Shown one piece after another: positions 1-4,860 of a stretch of 5,697 nucleotides of DNA. Position 1 is the stretch's first letter. Each line of letters opens with the position of its first letter. Below the pieces are notes generated by a model. It did no database searches, was not told where the DNA came from, and saw only the letters and a program-made list of their open reading frames with translations. Both the position numbers and the translations under genes were made by a program. Source of the DNA: Bacteroidales bacterium (lineage in GTDB: Bacteria; Bacteroidota; Bacteroidia; Bacteroidales; 4484-276); assembly GCA_018400545.1 (NCBI GenBank), contig JAGYLT010000164.1, forward strand, positions 1 to 5,697, read 5' to 3'.

Positions 1-104
1 AGCAGGCCCTCCTGTTTTTCGAATTCGGGCGGGAAGTAAACATCCTGGCAAATAGCCGGGAACGAAATGATTGTGAGCAAAAACAAGCTGAAATATTTCT
101 TCAT
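1..104 (-). CDS. N-terminus of an exported protein, possibly agmatine deiminase/PAD family (partial, runs off left edge)
   Basis: An ATG at 104-102 opens a frame of 34 full codons that continues past the window edge. The first 19 or so residues form a clear Sec signal peptide: MKKYF at the start, a hydrophobic core (SLFLLTIISF), then PAIC before Gln20, with likely type I cleavage at about C19|Q20. Ile rather than Gly/Ala/Ser precedes the Cys, so this is a poor lipobox and lipoprotein sorting is unlikely. The mature start reads DVYFPPEFEKQEGLL. That resembles the opening of agmatine deiminase / Porphyromonas-type peptidylarginine deiminase proteins, where a (P/A)EFE..EG(V/L)L stretch precedes the first substrate-binding strand. 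The signal peptide and the reading frame are visible directly. The family is inferred from about 15 residues and is tentative. The gene lies 87 bases downstream of miaB in the same direction. Confidence 0.6.
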   Translation of the reverse strand, partial: MKKYFSLFLLTIISFPAICQDVYFPPEFEKQEGL

Positions 105-140
105 TGACAAAGTATTGTAATGATTTTGCTTACAAAAAAA

Positions 141-148
141 CAAAAATA
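141..148 (-). promoter_or_regulatory. Candidate Bacteroidota -7 box (TAnnTTTG)
   Basis: On the minus strand this reads TATTTTTG, an exact match to the Bacteroidota housekeeping -7 consensus TAnnTTTG. It lies about 36 bases upstream of the exported-protein start at 104, in the 87-base gap after miaB. No convincing -33 TTG element is seen about 20 bases further upstream, and the region is rich in T, so a chance match is quite possible. Confidence 0.28.
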
Positions 149-191
149 ATTCAAACTTTGACACTGGAAAAAGAAAATGGGAAATATGGGA

Positions 192-1544
192 TCAGGACAC
201 CTGTGCTTCGGCCATCACAAGCGCTCCCTCCACAGAAAAGTCAGTTGAAGAAGTGATTTTAAGATGCACAAATTCACCGATCAGATTTTCATTCTCTGAA
301 GCGAAGCGGCAAACAATCTTGCCTTCGGTGAGGGCCGAGAGAAAACCTTTTTTACGATCCTGTCCGGTTACCAGCACCCTGAAAACTTTACCAATCATAT
401 TCTGGTTGTGAACTGCAGTATGCCTGCGGAGATCCTGGCTCAACTGATGGAATCTTGCACTTTTCACTTCTTTCGGAATATCGTCGGCCCAGCGGGAACT
501 TGTAGCTCCGGGGCGTGGCGAATACTGGGCGATGTAGGCCATGTTGTATTTAAATTCATCCATGATCTTCCGGGTGTTCCGAAACTGTTCTTCGGTTTCA
601 CCGGTAAACCCGACAATGATATCTGTAAATACCGTAGCCTGGGGCAAAAGCCTGCGGATGCTATCCATAATGCTGCGGTATTTTGCCACGTTATGTTTCC
701 GGTTCATGCGGATGAGCACCTTATCATCACCCGACTGGATGGGCAGGTGGATTTGTTTGGCCAGACAATCATAAGCTGCAATCACTTCAATCACCTCATC
801 GGTCATATCACGGGGGTGTGGCGAAGTGAAATAAACCCAGAAATCCTTATCACTTTTATTACCGTATTCACCTATTTGTCTGAGTAATTCAGGAAAAGAG
901 ATTTCTTCACCTTTTTTGTCCAGGCCATATGAGTTGACATTCTGCCCCAACAGCGTTATGGACTTGTAGCCCTGATTGACCAGGCGCTCCACTTCAGCAA
1001 TGATTTCTTCGGATGGCCTTGAAACTTCCCGCCCACGGGTATAAGGAACCGCACAAAATGTACAGAATTTATCACATCCATTCTGGATGGGGACAAATGC
1101 CTCAAACCCGGAACTGTAATGCGGTGTAACTTTCCAGAAGTTTTCGATGCTGTCGTTGCCGGGCATTCCCTGCAAATCGTTAAACAATGAAGCGGGCGTT
1201 ACCACACCATATTGTTTGATCATCTCAGGCAGTTTCTCCAGCTCGCTCATCCTGAAAACGATGTCAAACAACTTCAGGAATTTATCCATGTCATTGGGCA
1301 GGATGCATCCGGAAATAAAGGTAACCAGGCTCTTCCTGTTTTTCCATTTATTCCATTTCGTAATTCTGGTATAAACCTTGTCGATGGCTTTCTGGCGCAC
1401 TGAGCAGGCCAGGATACCGAGCAGGTTGGCTTCTTCCTCGTTGTCGGTCCACTGGTAGCCGGTTTGTTTTTCAATCACCGTGCGAACCCTCTCCGAGTCC
1501 GACATATTCATCTGGCATCCTAAGGTAATAAGGTGGTATCTCAT
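192..1544 (-). CDS. miaB: tRNA-2-methylthio-N6-isopentenyladenosine synthase (MiaB-type methylthiotransferase), divergent subtype
   Basis: A complete 450-residue radical SAM methylthiotransferase. In this family MiaB adds a methylthio group at C2 of i6A37 in tRNAs reading UNN codons, in the cytoplasm. The N-terminal MTTase domain carries the three cluster cysteines: C10 (TLGCQMN), C47 (ACSVRQKA) and C80 (SGCI). The radical SAM motif C157xxxC161xxC164 follows, in GCDKFCTFC, then the MiaB-typical PYTRGREVSRP. Further family motifs are LLGQNVNSYG, HLPIQSGDDKVL, TDIIVGFTGETEEQF and YSPRPGA. The last 65 residues or so fit a TRAM RNA-binding domain. Length is normal for MiaB (about 440-475). I chose ATG 1544 because it places MRYHLITLGC at the family's usual N-terminus. 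The frame stays open back to an ATG at 1598, but those 18 codons overlap the vapC remnant and are not MiaB-like. ACSVRQKA and SGCI in place of the usual TCSIRENA and GCM(A/S) mark a divergent subtype. MtaB or RimO are less likely, given QMN and the PYTRGRE signature. Confidence 0.93.
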   Translation of the reverse strand: MRYHLITLGCQMNMSDSERVRTVIEKQTGYQWTDNEEEANLLGILACSVRQKAIDKVYTRITKWNKWKNRKSLVTFISGCILPNDMDKFLKLFDIVFRMSELEKLPEMIKQYGVVTPASLFNDLQGMPGNDSIENFWKVTPHYSSGFEAFVPIQNGCDKFCTFCAVPYTRGREVSRPSEEIIAEVERLVNQGYKSITLLGQNVNSYGLDKKGEEISFPELLRQIGEYGNKSDKDFWVYFTSPHPRDMTDEVIEVIAAYDCLAKQIHLPIQSGDDKVLIRMNRKHNVAKYRSIMDSIRRLLPQATVFTDIIVGFTGETEEQFRNTRKIMDEFKYNMAYIAQYSPRPGATSSRWADDIPKEVKSARFHQLSQDLRRHTAVHNQNMIGKVFRVLVTGQDRKKGFLSALTEGKIVCRFASENENLIGEFVHLKITSSTDFSVEGALVMAEAQVS

Positions 1545-1566
1545 AAAGTAATTATCTGTTCCAAAA

Positions 1567-1677
1567 TCAGGAATCGAAGAGTTGCAACCCTGAAACATTT
1601 TTAAAATGCTTTACATTCAGCGTACTTATTGGCACATTTCGCGAGATTGCTATTGATGCTATTTGTAAATCGGCAAA
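1567..1677 (-). pseudogene. C-terminal remnant of a PIN-domain (VapC-type) toxin
   Basis: Translating the minus strand from 1677 to the TGA at 1569-1567 gives FADLQIASIAISRNV, then PISTLNVKHFKNVSGLQLFDS and stop. This matches the C-terminal third of VapC PIN-domain ribonucleases. The (F/N)DLQIA.IA helix carries a late acidic active-site residue, and the strand ending T.N.KHF is followed by a (V/I)(S/P)GL.L.(D/E) tail. The N-terminal two thirds of the domain are absent, including the LLDTN/D strand and the middle acidic residue, so it cannot be an active nuclease. No in-frame ATG precedes it at a sensible place. The ATG overlapping the antitoxin stop (1682-1680) is in another frame and ends after seven codons. 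The remnant begins one to four bases beyond the antitoxin stop, just where a vapC gene normally begins, so an internal deletion removed most of the toxin. Its end lies 22 bases before the miaB start. Confidence 0.75.
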
Positions 1678-1678
1678 A

Positions 1679-1912
1679 TCATGACAACCTGGAAGATTTA
1701 ATGTGATTTCTTCTTTCGATGTATTCCTCGTACTCTTTATCAGTCCAGGTCGGAGCGCTCAATGCCAATTCTTTGAGTTTTTCTGTTGAAAGTGGCGGTT
1801 CCGATGTATCCAGATTTTTAAGCTGTCCAATCAGTTTTTTTTGGTCATCTTCAGGCAACTGGATGATCAGGTTTAATATCTGTTCAATATTTAAATCGAC
1901 ATTTAAAAGCAT
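1679..1912 (-). CDS. VapB-like antitoxin of a type II toxin-antitoxin pair (partner toxin truncated)
   Basis: A complete small ORF of 77 residues, acidic in its C-terminal half. Residues 1-33 form an amphipathic helical region (IEQILNLIIQLPEDDQKKLI) of the kind found at the N-termini of many small antitoxins paired with PIN toxins in Bacteroidota and cyanobacteria. The C-terminal part, LSTEKLKELALSAPTWTDKEY followed by IERRNHIKSSRLS, resembles the toxin-binding tail of these proteins, where an (A)PTW(T/S)D segment is followed by a helix ending in R.HI..SR(L/I). No classical AbrB, RHH or Phd DNA-binding fold is evident, so it may act only by binding the toxin. The identity is strengthened by the PIN-domain remnant immediately downstream. 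With the toxin broken, this is an orphan antitoxin, either decaying or kept for another role. It starts 24 bases after the reductase stop codon. Confidence 0.68.
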   Translation of the reverse strand: MLLNVDLNIEQILNLIIQLPEDDQKKLIGQLKNLDTSEPPLSTEKLKELALSAPTWTDKEYEEYIERRNHIKSSRLS

Positions 1913-1931
1913 TTTCTATGAAAGTTTCGCA

Positions 1932-1939
1932 CAAAGTTA
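1932..1939 (-). promoter_or_regulatory. Candidate Bacteroidota -7 promoter box for the antitoxin gene
   Basis: The minus strand reads TAACTTTG, an exact TAnnTTTG match, overlapping the TAA stop of the upstream reductase gene. Transcription would start near 1925, leaving a leader of roughly a dozen bases before the antitoxin ATG at 1912. I see no clear -33 TTG element. Because the box shares TAA with a stop codon, part of the match is free. It could also serve miaB, since no comparable box is visible between 1545 and 1678. Confidence 0.38.
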
Positions 1940-2596
1940 AAAATAAACTTCGGCATGCATATTATCCTCTGGCACTCCCTTCTGGCTGAGGATATCGAAT
2001 GCCTCATGTATCATTTTGACGTTGCCGCACAGGAAATATTGTGCACTTGTGTCAACTTCCTGTGCTTTGAGATATTCCGTTACACGGCCATTAAAATCTC
2101 CGGATTCATCACCGGAAGTGCACAAAGTAAAACGTTTGGGATCGTATTCATCCTTATCGTAAGCCTCATTTCCATAACGCACGCCATGAATCAAATGGTA
2201 ATTCAGGTTAGGATATGATTTTACAAAACTCCGGAAAGGCGCAATACCTGTTCCGGTTGCAATTAGAAAAACTTTTTCATTTTTAACAGTATCAGGTTCG
2301 ATGGTAAAAAACCCCATGGGGCCGTCCATCTGAAGCTGGCTTCCCGGCCGGAGCTTTTTCAGCCTTTTGGAAACATCGCCCTCAAGCACCTCTTTTATCA
2401 ATACTTCAAAAAAATCATCGTTTTCCCCGCTGTAAACTGAGTATTCACGGGCATTATTTTCATTTTTAATTCCAAGAATTACGTGCTGGCCGGCTCTGTA
2501 CTTTCTGCCATTTCTATCAAACCTTAAAACGTATGCTGAATCTGTTAAATATCTTACTCCCTGAACAGTAACCGGTTTCATCAATGTATCTTTCAT
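1937..2596 (-). CDS. Ferredoxin/flavodoxin-NADP+ reductase family protein (FAD-binding)
   Basis: A 219-residue flavoprotein of the ferredoxin-NADP+ reductase superfamily, which moves electrons between NADPH and ferredoxin or flavodoxin in the cytoplasm. The N-terminal FAD-binding barrel contains AGQHV (residues 35-39), the FAD motif RxYS as R50-E-Y-S53, and GDVSKRL (73-79), which contacts the cofactor. The C-terminal nucleotide-binding domain shows the ATGTGIAPFRS loop (113-123), HGVRYG (137-142) and FLCGNVKMI (188-196). It ends in HAEVYF, with the terminal aromatic residue that stacks on the flavin in bacterial Fpr enzymes. No 2Fe-2S ferredoxin domain is attached, so a separate carrier protein is required and is not in this window. 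I chose ATG 2596; the frame is open to a TTG at 2632, and ATG 2581 is also possible. Narrow substrate identity (Fpr versus another member such as a phenol hydroxylase-type reductase) cannot be settled by eye. Confidence 0.85.
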   Translation of the reverse strand: MKDTLMKPVTVQGVRYLTDSAYVLRFDRNGRKYRAGQHVILGIKNENNAREYSVYSGENDDFFEVLIKEVLEGDVSKRLKKLRPGSQLQMDGPMGFFTIEPDTVKNEKVFLIATGTGIAPFRSFVKSYPNLNYHLIHGVRYGNEAYDKDEYDPKRFTLCTSGDESGDFNGRVTEYLKAQEVDTSAQYFLCGNVKMIHEAFDILSQKGVPEDNMHAEVYF

Positions 2597-2818
2597 TTTT
2601 CTTATCGTTCTTTTGATTAAAGAATTATACAAGTTAAGTGAATGTTTAAATTAATGGTGGATTAACAGAGTGTAGATTGGGTTGTTCAAAATATTTGTTA
2701 TTGTTGAAGTCTGTGAAAGGAAATAAAAAAAAACTCAGGGTATTCTGAATAAAAATTTGCTTTTGAATTTATAAAAATCCAATTCTGATACAGTTAACGG
2801 CAGTATGCAACTACAAAT
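2597..2818. other. Intergenic region between the radical SAM gene and the reductase gene
   Basis: An A/T-rich gap of 222 bases. It holds the candidate terminator at 2725-2750 and no ORF resembling a protein. No full TAnnTTTG promoter box stands in a good position for the reductase. The closest is TATTTTG (minus strand, about 2686-2692), one base short of the consensus. The reductase promoter therefore remains unplaced, although the terminator implies one exists. Confidence 0.5.
2725..2750 (-). terminator. Probable intrinsic terminator of the radical SAM gene
   Basis: Read on the minus strand, ATTCAG - AATACC - CTGAGT forms a 6-bp stem with one G-U pair and a 6-base loop, running straight into nine T residues (2733-2725). 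It starts 68 bases past the radical SAM stop codon at 2819. The stem is short and only moderately stable, but the long uninterrupted T-tract in the correct orientation supports termination. Confidence 0.5.
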
Positions 2819-3943
2819 TTATCCGGCCAGCAATTCATCGTATTTACTGCATGTTCCGGTTTCCAGAATTTCATGGATAACTTTTACCGTGTAAGGGCCA
2901 ACTCCCGGTATTTTCTTCAGGTTATCCATCATCTCCGAAATCGGGACTTTTAGTTTACTGATCTGGTATGCAGCATAGCCAAAAGGCGAAACTTTATTTT
3001 GTGATTTCAGGGTGTGATCCATTTGCTCAAATATCAGGGCAATTTTCTCATTCACATCCAGATTTCCATCATAAAGTTTTGGAGCAATCCATTTGGGCAT
3101 GTGATATTTGCCATATATTTTTTGATACCTGTCGCTGATTTTACGATAGTATTGTGAGGACACCCCACCCCACTTGTTGTCTTTGTAAATTTTATCGTAG
3201 CCCGCTACAAAATCAGGATTATATTTTTGAAGGAAATCATAAAAATGCTGTTTTTGCCGCCCCGGTTTCAGGGTCATGCCACCAAAGAGCATCCAGTCGG
3301 CGCCCGCATTTTTTATCGCTGCCAGGCTTTCTTCCATTTTTTCGGTGGTATCCGTAATTCCGGGAATAACAGGCAGGAGCAAAACGCCAACCGGAATTTT
3401 GGCAGCCTTAAATTTCCGGATAGCATTAAGCCTTTTGGATGGCAGTGATGCACATGGCTCAAGCAAATTGGCAAGCTCATCATCCACCATTGAAAAACTA
3501 AAACTTACCAGCACTTTTGAAGTTTGGCTAAGCTTTTTGATCAGATCGATGTCCCGTAAAATCAAATCGGATTTTGTAATCAGATGGACAGGTGTTTGGT
3601 ACTTCAGAAAAACTTCCAGACATTTCCGGGCCAATTGATATTTGATTTCGGCCGACTGATATGAATCTCCAACTCCGCCGCCCAATACCACAAAACCATT
3701 TTTTAACGGCTTTCTTTTCCGCTCCGGATTCAGCGCCCGGTTGAGCAATTCGGGAGCATTTACTTTTACCTGAACAGAGCTTCCGAAATCCAGACCGACC
3801 TGATACTTTTCGGCCCTTCCATCGCAATACACACAATCGTGAGTACAGCCCCGATAAAGGTTCAGCCCATACCGGGCAATAAACCAGGAGTCAATCTTTT
3901 TATAGGTCCGCAAGATTGATTTGGCTGTAATTTCGGAGATCAT
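2819..3943 (-). CDS. SPL/COG1533-type radical SAM protein with C-terminal helix-hairpin-helix
   Basis: A complete 374-residue protein starting at ATG 3943. NLYRGCTHDCVYC holds the radical SAM CxxxCxxC motif (C33, C37, C40) that binds the 4Fe-4S cluster and SAM. GGGVGDSYQSAE (88-99) corresponds to the G.(V/T).D.YQP.E motif of the spore photoproduct lyase-like family, and VPVHLITKSDL-like and VLLLPVIPGITDT stretches continue the barrel. There is no cysteine between residues 41 and 107, where true spore photoproduct lyase has its catalytic Cys, so DNA photoproduct repair of the SplB type is unlikely. The last 40 residues or so add a helix-hairpin-helix, LKKIPGVGPYTVKVIHEI (about 342-359), a non-specific DNA-binding element also seen in PolX and repair glycosylases. 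The substrate is unknown; the HhH suggests nucleic acid. It starts 72 bases after ppk2 and may be read from the same transcript, ending at the downstream terminator. Confidence 0.82.
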   Translation of the reverse strand: MISEITAKSILRTYKKIDSWFIARYGLNLYRGCTHDCVYCDGRAEKYQVGLDFGSSVQVKVNAPELLNRALNPERKRKPLKNGFVVLGGGVGDSYQSAEIKYQLARKCLEVFLKYQTPVHLITKSDLILRDIDLIKKLSQTSKVLVSFSFSMVDDELANLLEPCASLPSKRLNAIRKFKAAKIPVGVLLLPVIPGITDTTEKMEESLAAIKNAGADWMLFGGMTLKPGRQKQHFYDFLQKYNPDFVAGYDKIYKDNKWGGVSSQYYRKISDRYQKIYGKYHMPKWIAPKLYDGNLDVNEKIALIFEQMDHTLKSQNKVSPFGYAAYQISKLKVPISEMMDNLKKIPGVGPYTVKVIHEILETGTCSKYDELLAG

Positions 3944-4015
3944 TTCTACTGATTAAGCGGCCGGTTGCAGGAAGTTTTAATATGGCAAGTACCCGGATTT
4001 CGCGAATTATCTCAC

Positions 4016-4837
4016 CTAGTATTTCTGGGGAACAAAAGTCTGTTCATCCATCGGTGGCCTCACGTAGCCTTTGGCATCCGGGCGTTCGGGCAATTCAAAA
4101 GGCTCAGGTGTTAAGTCCTTGTAAGGAATCATACCAAGCAGGTGGCTGATGCAATTGAGGCGTGCCTTCTTTTTGTCATCCGAAGGCACCACATACCACG
4201 GCGAAACTTTGGTGTCGGTGTAGGCAAACATCTCATCTTTGGCCCGGGAATATTCCACCCACTTCTGGCGCGACTGAACATCCATGGGGCTGAGTTTCCA
4301 GCGTTTTGTAGGATCGTTGATGCGCGCCTGGAAGCGCCTTTCCTGTTCTTCCACACTCACCGAAAACCAGTATTTGATCATGATGATTCCGGATCGTATG
4401 AGCATGCGTTCAAAATTGGGACACGAACGCAGGAATTCCCAGTATTCTTCATCCGTGCAAAATCCCATAACCCGCTCCACGCCGGCACGGTTGTACCAAC
4501 TCCTGTCGAAAAGTGCCATTTCGCCGGAAGCAGGAAGATGTGGTACATACCGCTGAAAATACCATTGTGACTTTTCCCGCTCGGTGGGTGTTCCCAGCGC
4601 AACCACGCGGCAAATCCTGGGGTTAAGGCTCTGAATGATCCGTTTGATGGTACCGCCCTTGCCGGCGGCATCGCGTCCCTCAAAAATCACCACAACCTTT
4701 AAGCCCTTATGTTTTATCCATTCCTGGAGTTTCACCAGTTCGATCTGCATTTTCCTGAGTTCCTCCTCATAAAAATCGTTCGGTAGCTTTTTGTCGTTGT
4801 TTTTCGCTTTTCCGTTCTTTTTTTTATCGTTTCCCAT
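4016..4837 (-). CDS. ppk2: Polyphosphate kinase 2, class I-type
   Basis: A complete 273-residue cytoplasmic PPK2, which transfers phosphate between inorganic polyphosphate and nucleoside diphosphates. The Walker A loop is GRDAAGKG (54-61). The GRDAAGKGG form is typical of the single-domain class I enzymes (NDP to NTP), whereas AMP-using class III proteins usually have G(M)DAAGKDG. VVALGTPTEREKSQWYFQRY (78-97) and the Walker B region LFDRSWYNRAGVERVMGF (109-126) follow. A lid region RINDPTKRWKLSPMD and the conserved SPWYVVPSDDKKKARLN come next, and the tail ends GYVRPPMDEQTFVPQ. The first 17 residues are Lys/Asn rich (GNDKKKNGKAKNNDKK) and probably disordered. Length is normal (about 260-300). 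The start codon lies 17 bases after the galK stop, with no Shine-Dalgarno sequence, so cotranscription with galK is likely. Exact nucleotide preference cannot be read from sequence alone. Confidence 0.95.
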   Translation of the reverse strand: MGNDKKKNGKAKNNDKKLPNDFYEEELRKMQIELVKLQEWIKHKGLKVVVIFEGRDAAGKGGTIKRIIQSLNPRICRVVALGTPTEREKSQWYFQRYVPHLPASGEMALFDRSWYNRAGVERVMGFCTDEEYWEFLRSCPNFERMLIRSGIIMIKYWFSVSVEEQERRFQARINDPTKRWKLSPMDVQSRQKWVEYSRAKDEMFAYTDTKVSPWYVVPSDDKKKARLNCISHLLGMIPYKDLTPEPFELPERPDAKGYVRPPMDEQTFVPQKY

Positions 4838-4860
4838 AATTAAAACTGATTTTTTTAATT
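4838..4860. repeat. A/T-only perfect inverted repeat at the galK-ppk2 junction
   Basis: The arms AATTAAAA (4838-4845) and TTTTAATT (4853-4860) are perfect 8-base complements around a 7-base loop. The right arm covers the galK stop codon and the left arm abuts the ppk2 start codon. An all-A/U stem is weak and no T-run follows, so it is not a convincing terminator. It could slightly affect ppk2 translation start, or simply reflect A/T-rich composition. Confidence 0.45.

Noticed and set aside
152..160. CAAACTTTG palindrome downstream of miaB as a possible terminator
   Set aside because: The stem is only 4-5 bp around one base, so it cannot form a hairpin loop. The T-run further downstream is not attached to a stem.
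408..887. Plus-strand open frames opposite miaB (also at 541-774, 1147-1374 and 1212-1403)
   Set aside because: They lie wholly antisense to a strongly conserved gene, have no family-like motifs or start context, and are the expected shadow of its codon usage.
1636..1644. ATTTCGCGA repeated at 1636-1644 and 3997-4005
   Set aside because: Two copies of a 9-mer far apart, one inside the vapC remnant and one intergenic, with no further shared flanks; most likely coincidence.
2624..2629. TATAAT on the minus strand just upstream of the reductase ATG
   Set aside because: It has no -35 TTGACA at the right distance, Bacteroidota do not use this consensus, and it is easily explained by A/T richness.
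2597..2632. Upstream extension of the reductase to a TTG start at 2632
   Set aside because: The added residues are not conserved-looking, and a proper ATG at 2596 gives the usual family N-terminus.
2814..2821. TAAATTTG (minus strand), a TAnnTTTG match overlapping the radical SAM stop codon
   Set aside because: A transcript from here would meet the candidate terminator at 2750-2725 before reaching the reductase gene, so it is probably a chance match helped by the TAA stop.
4142..4570. Plus- and minus-strand open frames overlapping ppk2 and the radical SAM gene (for example 3276-3638, 3528-3836, 4378-4683)
   Set aside because: The main frames there carry intact catalytic motifs, and the alternative translations show no recognisable domain.
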